Assembly: GCF_024757985.1 (NCBI RefSeq)
Contig: NZ_CP103289.1
Location: 1,178,001-1,242,000 of the forward strand
DNA length: 64,000 nt
From: Cellulomonas sp. NS3
Lineage (GTDB): Bacteria > Actinomycetota > Actinomycetes > Actinomycetales > Cellulomonadaceae
Direction: 5' to 3'
Below the pieces are notes generated by a model that saw only the letters and a list, made by a program, of their open reading frames with translations, was not told where the DNA came from and did no database searches. The position numbers were made by a program, and so were the translations under genes. This document shows positions 43,737 through 52,607 of this stretch, piece after piece. Position 1 is the stretch's first letter. Each line of letters opens with the position of its first letter.

Positions 43737-45317
43737 ATGAGCAGACTCGCCTCGCTGTCCATCCGCGGACGCCTCCTGGCGCTGGTCGTCGTGACGGCGC
43801 TCGGCCTCGTCGCCGTCGTGACGCTCGCCGTCGGGCAGGCCGAGGGCCGGATCCTCGAGGAGCGCCAGGCGGCGACGCGCGCGGTGGTCGAGACCGCCGT
43901 GGGGCTCGTCGCCGTGTACGGCGAGCGCGCCGAGTCCGGGGACCTGACCGAGGAGGAGGCCCAGGAGCAGGCGATCGCGGCGGTGCGCGAGCTCCGGTAC
44001 TCGGGCGACGAGTACTTCTGGATCAACGACATGGGTCCGACGATGGTCATGCACCCGATGAAGCCCGAGCTCGACGGCACCGACCTGACCGAGAACGCGG
44101 ACCCCGACGGCAAGCACCTGTTCGTCGAGATGGTCGAGGTGGTCGAGGCGGACGGCGCGGGCCTCGTCGCGTACCAGTGGCCCAAGCCGGGCGCCGAGCA
44201 GCCGCAGCCCAAGATCTCCTACGTCGCGGGCTACGAGCCGTGGGGCTGGGTCGTCGGCTCGGGCGTGTACGTCGACGACGTGCGGGGAGCGGCGGTCGCG
44301 GACGCGCGCGGGCTCGTCGTCGGCTCGGCGCTCGTCCTCGCGCTGGTCGTGGGCCTGAGCCTCGTGGTCGCGCGCAGCATCGTGCGCCCGATCGGCGTCG
44401 CCGCGGGCGTGCTCGCGAGCGGCGACCTCGCGGCCCGCCTCGACACCGGCCGCGGCACGACCGAGCTCGACCGGCTCGCCGCGGCGCTCAACGCGACGCT
44501 CGACCGGACGTCCGCCGTCGCGGCCAGCGTCACCGACGTCGCGCAGGACGTGCGCGCGGCCGCTGGTCGCCTCGCGGAGACGAGCGACGCGATGGGCTCG
44601 GTCGTCGCGGGGTCGGCGCAGCGGACCGCGGAGGCCAGCGCCGCCGCGCACGAGGTCAGTGGGGGCATCGACGCCGTCGCGTCAGGCACGACGCAGATGG
44701 GCGCCTCCATCTCGGAGATCGCGGCCAACGCCAACGCGGTCGCGAAGATCGCCGCCGAGGCGGTCGAGGTCGCCGAGCGGACCAACCGCACGGTCGCCCA
44801 GCTCGGGGACTCGTCCGCGCAGATCGGCAGCGTCGTCAAGGTCATCACCGCGATCGCCGAGCAGACCAACCTGCTCGCGCTCAACGCGACGATCGAGGCG
44901 GCCCGGGCGGGGGAGGCCGGGAAGGGCTTCGCGGTCGTCGCGGGGGAGGTCAAGGAGCTCGCGCAGGAGACGGCGCGCGCGACGGGCGACATCTCGGCCC
45001 GCGTGGACGGCATCCAGGCCGCGGTCGAGCAGGCCGCCGAGGAGATCGCGCAGATCGCCCGCATCATCGACCGGATCCACGACTACCAGGGCACGATCGC
45101 GGGCTCCGTCGAGGAGCAGACCGCGACGACCAGCGCGATGGCGCACGCGGTCGCGGAGGTCGCGACGAGCGGCCGCGGCATGGTCGCGACGCTCGGCGAC
45201 GTCCGGACGGCCACGGCCCGCACGACGACCGACCTCGACGGCATCCGGGACGCGGCGCGCGAGCTCGAGGCGACGAGCCGGCGGCTGCAGGAGTCCGTGC
45301 AGGTGCTCCAGGGCTGA
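43737..45317 (+). CDS. Methyl-accepting chemotaxis protein with Cache-type sensor
   Basis: The 526-residue receptor has an N-terminal helix (about 10-32) and a single Cache (sCache_2-like) extracellular domain (about 35-185, with EYFWINDMGPTMVMHPMKP and the final WGWVVGSGVYVDD). A second helix (about 190-212), a short HAMP-like linker and a long cytoplasmic coiled coil follow. The conserved hairpin tip reads AEQTNLLALNATIEAARAGE. It should signal to CheA/CheW encoded elsewhere. ATG 43737 follows GTGGAG; GTG 43725 would add four residues. It may use a motility sigma promoter. Confidence 0.95.
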   Translation: MSRLASLSIRGRLLALVVVTALGLVAVVTLAVGQAEGRILEERQAATRAVVETAVGLVAVYGERAESGDLTEEEAQEQAIAAVRELRYSGDEYFWINDMGPTMVMHPMKPELDGTDLTENADPDGKHLFVEMVEVVEADGAGLVAYQWPKPGAEQPQPKISYVAGYEPWGWVVGSGVYVDDVRGAAVADARGLVVGSALVLALVVGLSLVVARSIVRPIGVAAGVLASGDLAARLDTGRGTTELDRLAAALNATLDRTSAVAASVTDVAQDVRAAAGRLAETSDAMGSVVAGSAQRTAEASAAAHEVSGGIDAVASGTTQMGASISEIAANANAVAKIAAEAVEVAERTNRTVAQLGDSSAQIGSVVKVITAIAEQTNLLALNATIEAARAGEAGKGFAVVAGEVKELAQETARATGDISARVDGIQAAVEQAAEEIAQIARIIDRIHDYQGTIAGSVEEQTATTSAMAHAVAEVATSGRGMVATLGDVRTATARTTTDLDGIRDAARELEATSRRLQESVQVLQG

Positions 45318-45378
45318 GCGCCGCTCGCGGCGGTGCGTGTACCGGGGTGTCGGTGGCGTTGCCTAGGCTGGTGGTGCC

Positions 45379-48207
45379 ATGACGTCGCTCTTCGAGAACC
45401 TCCCGCTGCCCGGGTTCGGCGCAGCCGACCTCGCCCGTCCGACCGCCGCCGCGCCCTCGCAGGGGCCGGCAGCAGGACGTGGCGCCGGCGCCATCCCTGG
45501 TGCGCGCGGGCGCGCCTTCACGCAGGCGACGCTCGACGTGCCCAACGGCGCGTCCGAGGACGTGTCGCTGCCCGGTCCGGTCCGCGGGGACGGCGAGCCG
45601 GACGACGGCCGCGTGCACGCGGCGGGGTCGGCGGCGGGGCGCGGCGCCGCCGTGCCGGACGACGGCAGGGACGCCCGCAGCGACCACCGCGACGACGAGC
45701 ACGCGCACAGCCCGCGCCGCCCCCGGGTCGACCCGGACGCGCTGCTCGAGGGCCTGAACCCCGAGCAGCGCGAGGCCGTGCTGCACCGGGGGAGCCCGCT
45801 GCTCATCGTCGCCGGCGCCGGCTCGGGCAAGACGCGCGTCCTCACGCACCGCATCGCGCACCTGCTCGCGACCCGGCAGGCACGCCCGGGCGAGATCCTC
45901 GCGATCACGTTCACGAACAAGGCCGCCGCGGAGATGCGCGAGCGCGTCGAGGCGATCGTCGGCCCGCAGGCCCGGATGATGTGGGTCTCGACGTTCCACT
46001 CCGCGTGCGTGCGCATCCTGCGCAAGGAGGCCGCGACGCTCGGCCTGCGGTCGACGTTCTCGATCTACGACTCCGCCGACTCCCAGCGCCTGCTCACGAT
46101 GGTCGCGCGCGAGCTCGACCTCGACGCGAAGAAGTACCCGCCCAAGGCGCTCGGGTCCAAGATCTCGGCGCTCAAGGACGAGCTCGTGGACCCCGAGACG
46201 TTCGCGGCGACCGTCCCGAGCGACGCGGGGTCGTTCGACGCGGTGCTCGCGCAGGTCTACCAGCGCTACCAGACCCGGCTGCGCCAGGCCCACGCGCTCG
46301 ACTTCGACGACCTCATCATGACGACGGTCAACCTGCTGCAGGCGTTCCCGGCCGTCGCGGAGCACTACCGGCGGCGGTTCCGGCACGTGCTGGTCGACGA
46401 GTACCAGGACACCAACCACGCGCAGTACACGCTCGTGCGCGAGCTCGCGGGCGTCGGCGCCGCGGCGCGTGCGGCCGACGGTGCGGCGGCGGAGGGCGCG
46501 CCGGTGGACGGTGCGCCCACGGAGGTCGGGCACGACGAGCTGCGCGGCGAGCTCACGGTCGTCGGCGACGCCGACCAGTCGATCTACGCGTTCCGCGGCG
46601 CGACGATCCGCAACATCCTCGAGTTCGAGGCCGACTACCCGGACGCCCGCACGATCCTGCTCGAGCAGAACTACCGCTCGACCCAGACGATCCTGTCCGC
46701 GGCGAACGCCGTGATCAGCCGCAACCCGGGCCGCAAGCCCAAGCGGCTGTGGACCGACTCGGGCGCGGGCGCGCAGATCGTCGCCTACGTCGCCGACAAC
46801 GAGCACGAGGAGGCGCGGTTCGTCGCCGAGGAGATCGACCGTCTCGGGGACTCCGCGGGCGTGCGCCCCGGCGACGTCGCCGTGTTCTACCGGGCCAACG
46901 CGCAGTCGCGCGCGCTCGAGGAGGTGCTGATCCGCGTCGGCCTGCCCTACAAGGTCGTCGGCGGCACGCGCTTCTACGAGCGGCGCGAGGTCAAGGACGC
47001 GGTCGCGTACCTGCGCGCGCTCGCGAACCCCGACGACGACGTCAACGTCCGCCGCATCCTCAACGTCCCCAAGCGGGGGCTCGGCGACCGCTCCGAGGCG
47101 ATGGTCAGCGCGTACGCGGAGCGCGAGCGCATCTCGTTCGGTGCGGCGCTCGAGCGGCTCGACGAGGTCCCGGGCCTCGGCACGCGGGCCGTCACGGGCC
47201 TGCGCGGCTTCGCGACGATGATGGCCGAGCTGCGGGCGCTCGTGGACTCGGGCGCCGGCCCCGCCGAGGTGCTCGGTGCGGTGCTCGACCGGTCCGGCTA
47301 CCTCGCGGAGCTGCGCGCGAGCGAGGACCCGCAGGACGCCTCGCGCGTCGAGAACCTCTCGGAGCTGCACGCGGTGGCGTCCGAGTTCGAGGAGTCGGAG
47401 CCCGAGGGCAGCCTCGCGGACTTCCTCGAGCGCGTCTCGCTCGTGGCGGACTCCGACCAGATCCCCGGCGACGGCGAGGGCGGCGTCGACCAGGGCGTCG
47501 TGACGCTCATGACGCTGCACACCGCGAAGGGCCTGGAGTTCCCGGTCGTGTTCCTCACGGGCATGGAGGACGGCACCTTCCCGCACATGCGCTCGCTCGC
47601 GGACACCGACCAGCTCGCCGAGGAGCGCCGGCTCGCGTACGTCGGCCTGACGCGCGCGCGGGAGCGGCTGTACATCTCGCGCGCCGCGGTGCGCACGGCG
47701 TGGGGCGTCCCCAACGAGTTCCCGGCGAGCCGGTTCCTCGACGACCTCCCCGAGGACCTCGTGGACTGGCGCCGGCGCGAGTCGAGCATGGATGTGCTGC
47801 GGCGCCCGGGCGGTGGGTCCGGCTTCGGGTCGGGCAGCTACGGGTCCGGCGGCTACGGGTCCGGCAGCTCGCGGTCCGGCACCGCGTCGAGCGGCGGGTA
47901 CTACGGCTCGAGCGGGAGCGCGCGCTCCGGCCAGGCGTCGCGGGGCGCGTCGTCGTCCCGGGCCCGCGCAGCCGCACCGAGCGCGTCGGCGGCTGCGGAC
48001 GGACCGAGGTTCGGCTCCGCGACCCCGCGGCCGGACGCCGCGGTGCCGAGCCTCGCCCTCGGCGACAAGGTCACGCACGACGCGTACGGCATGGGCACGG
48101 TCGTCGCGCTCGAGGGCGCGGGCCCCAACGCCGTCGCGAAGGTCGACTTCGGCAGCGAGGGGACCAAGCGGCTGCTGCTGCGGTTCTCGCCCGTCACGAA
48201 GCTCTGA
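45379..48207 (+). CDS. pcrA: ATP-dependent DNA helicase PcrA/UvrD
   Basis: The 942-residue superfamily 1 helicase unwinds DNA 3' to 5' in repair and conflict resolution. After a 120-residue low-complexity N-terminal extension come LNPEQREAV (Q motif), AGAGSGKTR (Walker A, about 145-153), FTNKAA, VDEYQDTN (Walker B), GDADQSIYAFRGA and QNYRST. Later motifs include the MTLHTAKGLEF and YVGLTRARERL segments. A 30-residue Ala/Gly-rich insertion (about residues 360-390) separates motifs II and III. The C-terminal Gly/Ser/Tyr-rich linker precedes a final KVTHDAYGMGTVV..VDFG domain that contacts RNA polymerase in related proteins. TAGGCT lies 9 bases before the ATG. Confidence 0.96.
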   Translation: MTSLFENLPLPGFGAADLARPTAAAPSQGPAAGRGAGAIPGARGRAFTQATLDVPNGASEDVSLPGPVRGDGEPDDGRVHAAGSAAGRGAAVPDDGRDARSDHRDDEHAHSPRRPRVDPDALLEGLNPEQREAVLHRGSPLLIVAGAGSGKTRVLTHRIAHLLATRQARPGEILAITFTNKAAAEMRERVEAIVGPQARMMWVSTFHSACVRILRKEAATLGLRSTFSIYDSADSQRLLTMVARELDLDAKKYPPKALGSKISALKDELVDPETFAATVPSDAGSFDAVLAQVYQRYQTRLRQAHALDFDDLIMTTVNLLQAFPAVAEHYRRRFRHVLVDEYQDTNHAQYTLVRELAGVGAAARAADGAAAEGAPVDGAPTEVGHDELRGELTVVGDADQSIYAFRGATIRNILEFEADYPDARTILLEQNYRSTQTILSAANAVISRNPGRKPKRLWTDSGAGAQIVAYVADNEHEEARFVAEEIDRLGDSAGVRPGDVAVFYRANAQSRALEEVLIRVGLPYKVVGGTRFYERREVKDAVAYLRALANPDDDVNVRRILNVPKRGLGDRSEAMVSAYAERERISFGAALERLDEVPGLGTRAVTGLRGFATMMAELRALVDSGAGPAEVLGAVLDRSGYLAELRASEDPQDASRVENLSELHAVASEFEESEPEGSLADFLERVSLVADSDQIPGDGEGGVDQGVVTLMTLHTAKGLEFPVVFLTGMEDGTFPHMRSLADTDQLAEERRLAYVGLTRARERLYISRAAVRTAWGVPNEFPASRFLDDLPEDLVDWRRRESSMDVLRRPGGGSGFGSGSYGSGGYGSGSSRSGTASSGGYYGSSGSARSGQASRGASSSRARAAAPSASAAADGPRFGSATPRPDAAVPSLALGDKVTHDAYGMGTVVALEGAGPNAVAKVDFGSEGTKRLLLRFSPVTKL

Positions 48208-48228
48208 GCCGCCCGTCCGCACAACGCG

Positions 48229-48236
48229 TGGGCCCA
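48229..48236. promoter_or_regulatory. TGGGCCCA palindrome upstream of exoprotein cassette 3
   Basis: TGGGCCCA lies 22 bp after the pcrA stop and 90 bp before the exoprotein 3 start, matching the half-sites before flp and before exoprotein 2. A CCTAGGGT element near 48297-48304 could hold the -10. The short site alone is weak evidence; its recurrence is what makes it notable. Confidence 0.35.
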
Positions 48237-48325
48237 GGGACTCATGCGGGCAGGCCGTCCGGGTCCCGGGGCCCTTCGGCGCGCACCGCCGCCCGCCCTA
48301 GGGTGAGCGCGGCGAAAGGGTGGAC

Positions 48326-50155
48326 ATGACCTCGATCGATGCACGGGCGGCCGGAGCAGGTGCCGTCACCGGGGTGGTGGCCTACCTCGTGGCCACGGTG
48401 ACCGTGCTCCCGCTCCTCGCAGGGAGCCTGCTGCGGACGGACGGGTTGCTCGCGGCGGCGGTGGTGCTCGCGCTCCAGGTGCTCGCGCTCGCCACCAGCG
48501 GCGTCGTGACCGCCCTCGTGATGCGCCGGCGCAGGAGCACGACGACGCGTCCCGGCACCGTGCCGAGCGCCGTCGCCGGAGGGCTTGCCGGGGCCGTCGT
48601 CGTGCTGCTGCTCGGGGCGGCGGCCGCAGCGGCCAGCGCGTCGAGCGGGCTCGGCGCCGGCGCGGTCGTCTCGACGCTCCTCCTGTGGACCCTCGCACCC
48701 GCGGGCGGTGCCCTCGTCGTGCCGCCCTCGCGCGACCCCGCGACGAACGGCTACGGGGCAGCGGCGTCCCGCTGGGCGTCGCAGCGCGGTGACGCCGGGG
48801 CCTCGACGCTCGAGACCCTCGGCGGTGCGACGGTCGCCGCGATCCTCGTGGTCGCGGTCGTCGCGGCCGTCGGCCCGCAGGGCTCGTGGCTCGGTGACAA
48901 CGTCCGCTGGGGCCTGTGCCAGGTCGCGACCGCCGGCCAGGGCGGCTGCGGCAGCCGCGTCCCGGTCGAGGCCGAGCAGCACCGCCCGACGAACGCCTGC
49001 GTCCTGGAGAACAGCGCCGACAAGCGCAACGCGTCGGTCGCCGTCACGTTCATCGCGGTCAAGGGCGGCGGCACGATCCGCGTCGAGACGATGTCCGACG
49101 GCACGTACCGGGTGTCGGCCGAGGGCTCCGGCGGTGTCGGGGTCACCGAGGGTCTCGGCGGCGGGGTGAGCGTGACGGTCGACGACTACATCCACGGCGG
49201 CGAGGCGCAGCTGTCCGGCTCGGCGTACGTCGAGGCTGCGGGCGGCGCGACCTGGGTGGTCGACGAGGCGGGCAAGGACCAGCTCGTCGACTTCCTCACG
49301 GAGCAGCGCGACTGGGCGACCCTCCAGGCGGGGCTGAGCGGCAGCGGCCCGCTCGGTGGCGTCGCGGCGGGCGCGGCGTGGGCCGGCAAGGAGGTCTGGG
49401 ACTGGATCACCGGCGACAGCTACACGCCGCCCGCCCCGGACGAGGTGTACGGCCAGGCCGGGATCGGCGGCGACGGCAGCGCGAGCGCCGCGGGGATCGT
49501 CAACGGCGGCGCCGTCAAGGGTGCGACCGCGACGGCGCTCGGCTCGCGCGTCAACGTCAGGACCGGCGCGACGACCGTGTACTACACGTCGACGATCAGC
49601 GGCAGCGCCGCGCTGACCGGGCACGACCCCCTCAACAGCACGCAGCTGCAGGCCGGCGGCGAGATGAAGGTCATGGTCGCGGTCACGGTCGACGCCGAGG
49701 GCAACCCGGTCAAGGTCTCGACCCAGGCGCTGGCCGTGGGCGACGCCAAGGCGTTCGCGGAGAACGCGTTCCTCGGCGAGACGTTCAACGAGCACCCGTC
49801 GGGCGGCAGCCTGCTCGAGGCCTCGGTCGAGCTCACGGGCCCGGAGACGGAGCGCATCGCGCTCGACCTGCTCGGGGCGACCGGCATCATCCCGCCGGGG
49901 ACGCCCGCCCAGCGCGCGACCAGCGCGTACGACGCCCTCACCACGTTCACGGGCGCCGCGCGCGACCGAGGCGTCATGACGCGCCAGGACGTCACGCTCG
50001 ACACCAACACGTCCTTCGGCATCCAGGCCGGAGGTAAGGTCGGCCCCGTCGCGCTGGGCGGGACGTTCGAGAACTCGACCTCCACCGTGACGTCGGGCGA
50101 CGCCTACTTCTACAACGGATCGGGGTGGCAGCCGTGGACCGAGTGCGCCGCGTGA
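48326..50155 (+). CDS. Four-helix membrane domain joined to Tad-associated exoprotein 3 through a prepilin cleavage site
   Basis: This 609-residue frame has four hydrophobic helices (about 11-36, 40-65, 82-104 and 108-132) with a basic RRRR loop after the second. A cytoplasmic basic segment ends in GDAG. Then comes ASTLETLGGATVAAILVV, a class III prepilin site with Gly 158 at -1 and Glu 163 at +5. The 430-residue extracellular domain after it has four cysteines arranged as in exoproteins 1 and 2 (GLC, GGC, NAC and the C-terminal TEC). Four helices place the site on the cytoplasmic side, where prepilin peptidase works. ATG 48326 follows AAAGG. An in-frame GTG at 48719 could start the exoprotein separately. 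Confidence 0.8.
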   Translation: MTSIDARAAGAGAVTGVVAYLVATVTVLPLLAGSLLRTDGLLAAAVVLALQVLALATSGVVTALVMRRRRSTTTRPGTVPSAVAGGLAGAVVVLLLGAAAAAASASSGLGAGAVVSTLLLWTLAPAGGALVVPPSRDPATNGYGAAASRWASQRGDAGASTLETLGGATVAAILVVAVVAAVGPQGSWLGDNVRWGLCQVATAGQGGCGSRVPVEAEQHRPTNACVLENSADKRNASVAVTFIAVKGGGTIRVETMSDGTYRVSAEGSGGVGVTEGLGGGVSVTVDDYIHGGEAQLSGSAYVEAAGGATWVVDEAGKDQLVDFLTEQRDWATLQAGLSGSGPLGGVAAGAAWAGKEVWDWITGDSYTPPAPDEVYGQAGIGGDGSASAAGIVNGGAVKGATATALGSRVNVRTGATTVYYTSTISGSAALTGHDPLNSTQLQAGGEMKVMVAVTVDAEGNPVKVSTQALAVGDAKAFAENAFLGETFNEHPSGGSLLEASVELTGPETERIALDLLGATGIIPPGTPAQRATSAYDALTTFTGAARDRGVMTRQDVTLDTNTSFGIQAGGKVGPVALGGTFENSTSTVTSGDAYFYNGSGWQPWTECAA

Positions 50156-50790
50156 GCCTCGCACTGACCGCGGCGGCCCTGCTCGCCGTCACCGGGTGCT
50201 CGGCCGACGAGCCGGAGGCCACGTCGTCCCCGGACGCCGGGTCGTCGGGGTCGTCCGCGGAGGCGACCGCCCCCTCGGTCATGTCGCCGACGGGCGCGCC
50301 CTCGGAGCTCACCCCGGCGGAGGGCTCGGGCGAGGAGATCGACCTCGGGGGGCACGGCTCGTTCCGCGCGCCCGAGGGGTCGGCGACCGAGCCGGGCGGG
50401 ACCGAGATCCCGGGCACCGAGCAGGTCCTCGTCCGGATGCCGGACGCGACCGAGCGCGGCGTGCCCGCGGTCCAGGTGACCTGGCAGGCCGACGCCCCGG
50501 CCGGGGCCGTCGAGCAGTCCTGGTCGACCGAGAAGTCCCGGACCATCGACCCGTCGGTGTCCGACTACGTGCGCTCGCCCGTCGAGTGGCCGGGCTCGGA
50601 GTCCTCGGTGGTCGCCACCTGGACGGAGGACGTGGCGCTCGCGGAGGGCGGCACCACCGGGGTCGACGCGCTCGCGCTGTGGCTCGAGAAGGCCGACGGC
50701 ACGGTCGTCCTCGCGATCGCCTTCGCGCCCGCGGGCGAGCTCGACGGCTCGACGTCGCTCGAGGCGCTGCGCTCGCTGACGGTCTCCTGA
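50134..50790 (+). CDS. PsbP/Mog1-like lipoprotein partnered with exoprotein 3
   Basis: The 218-residue protein has a signal with the lipobox AVTGC (Cys about 22) and a Ser/Thr/Pro/Ala linker. A single domain of the PsbP/Mog1 type follows (GHGSFRAPEG at the start, LWLEKADGTVVLAIAFAP and a final helix with SLEALRSLTVS). It resembles the lipoprotein after exoprotein 2. Several in-frame GTG codons are possible starts. I took 50134, which has GGGGTGG just upstream and keeps a basic n-region; it lies inside the end of the exoprotein gene, implying translational coupling. GTG 50152 would overlap the stop by 4 bp but leaves no basic residues. Confidence 0.7.
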   Translation: MDRVRRVSLALTAAALLAVTGCSADEPEATSSPDAGSSGSSAEATAPSVMSPTGAPSELTPAEGSGEEIDLGGHGSFRAPEGSATEPGGTEIPGTEQVLVRMPDATERGVPAVQVTWQADAPAGAVEQSWSTEKSRTIDPSVSDYVRSPVEWPGSESSVVATWTEDVALAEGGTTGVDALALWLEKADGTVVLAIAFAPAGELDGSTSLEALRSLTVS

Positions 50791-50791
50791 C

Positions 50792-51244
50792 GTGGCGAAC
50801 GGGCCCGGGCTCGGGCTGTTCGCCGCCGTCATCCTGCTGCTGACGCTCGTGCCGGCCGCCGCCCTCGTCCTCGGTGGCGTGGCCGCCCGCCGCCGCTCGT
50901 CGACGGCCGGGCTCGTCCCCGTCGAGGCGGTCGTCGTCGACTTCAGCAACGCGACGCGCTCGAACCGGGTCACGTTCGACTACCCGGCGCCGGACGGCTC
51001 GTGGCTGCGCGCCACGCGCGTCGAGGGCGTCTCGACCGTGCGGCGCAGCGGGCTGCTCGTGCACCCCGGGGACCGCCTCACGGTCTACGTGGACCCGGCC
51101 CGCCCGGCGGACGTCCGGCTGACGCAGGACGGCAGCGCGGCGGGGCTGGCGGGGCCCGTGATGGTCGTCGCGGGGATCGTCTGGGGTGTCGTCGGCGTCG
51201 TGTTCCTGTCCGCCGTGCTGCTGTTGGCGCGCTCGGCGTCCTGA
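50792..51244 (+). CDS. DUF3592-like membrane protein
   Basis: The 150-residue protein has an N-terminal helix (about 8-32), an extracytoplasmic beta domain with [21 protein letters not shown] and the [15 protein letters not shown] motif, and a C-terminal helix (about 118-146). This is the DUF3592 layout. Function is unknown. GTG 50792 begins two bases after the lipoprotein stop, so it belongs to the third cassette as a likely accessory protein, although cassettes 1 and 2 have no equivalent. Confidence 0.75.
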   Translation: MANGPGLGLFAAVILLLTLVPAAALVLGGVAARRRSSTAGLVPVEAVVVDFSNATRSNRVTFDYPAPDGSWLRATRVEGVSTVRRSGLLVHPGDRLTVYVDPARPADVRLTQDGSAAGLAGPVMVVAGIVWGVVGVVFLSAVLLLARSAS

Positions 51245-51277
51245 ACGACGTCCGGGCGGTGTGGCCCAGGCGACATC

Positions 51278-51291
51278 TCTCGATGTGAAGA
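51278..51291. promoter_or_regulatory. Imperfect palindrome in the sucC promoter
   Basis: TCTCGATGTGAAGA differs at one position from the palindromic pattern TCTYGAYRTCRAGA. It lies about 85 bp before sucC in a relatively AT-rich stretch that also contains TTGTCA (51295) and TACGAT (51309). A site for a regulator of central metabolism is plausible; the factor cannot be named from this alone. Confidence 0.4.
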
Positions 51292-51374
51292 TACTTGTCA
51301 TCCACGGCTACGATCGACGGGGCGCTGCGGCCAGACGAGGTCGCGATCGCGGGTCGACGGAAGGACCAAGCCAG

Positions 51375-52556
51375 GTGGACCTGTTCGAGTACCAGGCACG
51401 TGACATCTTCGAGAAGCACGGCGTTCCCGTGCTCGGCGGCGTGGTCGCCACGACCCCCGAGGAGGCCCGCGCGGGCGCCGAGCAGCTGCTCGGCGGCCAG
51501 CCCGGCGTCGTCGTGGTGAAGGCGCAGGTCAAGACGGGCGGCCGCGGCAAGGCCGGCGGCGTCAAGCTCGCGCGCTCGGCCGAGGAGGCCCAGGAGCACG
51601 CCGCCGCGATCCTCGGCATGGACATCAAGGGCCACACGGTCCACCGCGTGATGATCGCCGCGGGCGCGCGGATCGCGAAGGAGTACTACTTCTCGGTGCT
51701 GCTCGACCGGGCCGAGCGCCGGTACCTCGCGATGGCGAGCGTCGAGGGCGGCATGGAGATCGAGCAGCTCGCGGTCGAGCGCCCCGAGGCCCTCGCGAAG
51801 GTCCCGGTCGACCCGCGCACCGGCATCGACGCGGCGAAGGCCGACGAGATCGTGCGGGCCGCCGGCTTCGACGCCGACGTCGCCCCCAAGGTCGCCGCGG
51901 TGCTGCAGAAGCTCTGGGACGTCTACGAGAACGAGGACGCGACCCTCGTCGAGGTCAACCCGCTGGTCCTCACGGAGGACGGCGAGATCGTCGCGCTCGA
52001 CGGCAAGGTCACGCTCGACGGCAACGCCGCGTTCCGGCACCCGGACCACGCCGCGCTCGAGGACGCCGAGGCCGCCGACCCGCTCGAGGCCGCCGCCAAG
52101 GCCAAGGACCTCAACTACGTCAAGCTCGACGGCCAGGTCGGCATCATCGGCAACGGCGCGGGGCTCGTCATGAGCACGCTCGACGTCGTGGCCTACGCCG
52201 GCGAGGCGCACGGCGGCGTCAAGCCCGCGAACTTCCTCGACATCGGGGGCGGCGCCTCGGCCGAGGTCATGGCCGCCGGCCTCGACATCATCCTCTCGGA
52301 CCCGCAGGTCAAGGCCGTGTTCGTCAACGTCTTCGGCGGCATCACGGCGTGCGACGCGGTCGCCAACGGCATCGTCGCGGCGCTCGAGATCCTCGGGGAC
52401 CACGCGACCAAGCCGCTCGTGGTGCGCCTCGACGGCAACAACGTGCTCGAGGGCCGGCGGATCCTCGCCGAGGCGGGCCACCCGCTCGTCACGCTCGCCG
52501 AGACCATGGACGGCGGCGCGGACAAGGCCGCCGAGCTGGCGCACGCCGCCGCCTGA
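51375..52556 (+). CDS. sucC: Succinyl-CoA synthetase, beta subunit
   Basis: The 393-residue ATP-grasp protein begins [20 protein letters not shown], the standard SucC N-terminus, and has [18 protein letters not shown] in the nucleotide-binding region. Its C-terminal CoA-ligase domain contains NFLDIGGGA and [11 protein letters not shown]. With SucD it makes succinate and a nucleoside triphosphate from succinyl-CoA in the citric acid cycle. GTG 51375 follows AAGGA at 51361-51365. sucD follows 51 bp later in the same operon. Confidence 0.98.
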   Translation: MDLFEYQARDIFEKHGVPVLGGVVATTPEEARAGAEQLLGGQPGVVVVKAQVKTGGRGKAGGVKLARSAEEAQEHAAAILGMDIKGHTVHRVMIAAGARIAKEYYFSVLLDRAERRYLAMASVEGGMEIEQLAVERPEALAKVPVDPRTGIDAAKADEIVRAAGFDADVAPKVAAVLQKLWDVYENEDATLVEVNPLVLTEDGEIVALDGKVTLDGNAAFRHPDHAALEDAEAADPLEAAAKAKDLNYVKLDGQVGIIGNGAGLVMSTLDVVAYAGEAHGGVKPANFLDIGGGASAEVMAAGLDIILSDPQVKAVFVNVFGGITACDAVANGIVAALEILGDHATKPLVVRLDGNNVLEGRRILAEAGHPLVTLAETMDGGADKAAELAHAAA

Positions 52557-52607
52557 GCCCGGCCGCCCCTCACCCACGCAGACGCGAGAGACGAGAGAAC
52601 AGCAGAC

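Noticed and set aside
45064-48222. A 1052-codon minus-strand frame
   Set aside because: Antisense shadow of pcrA; low-complexity composition and no start signal.
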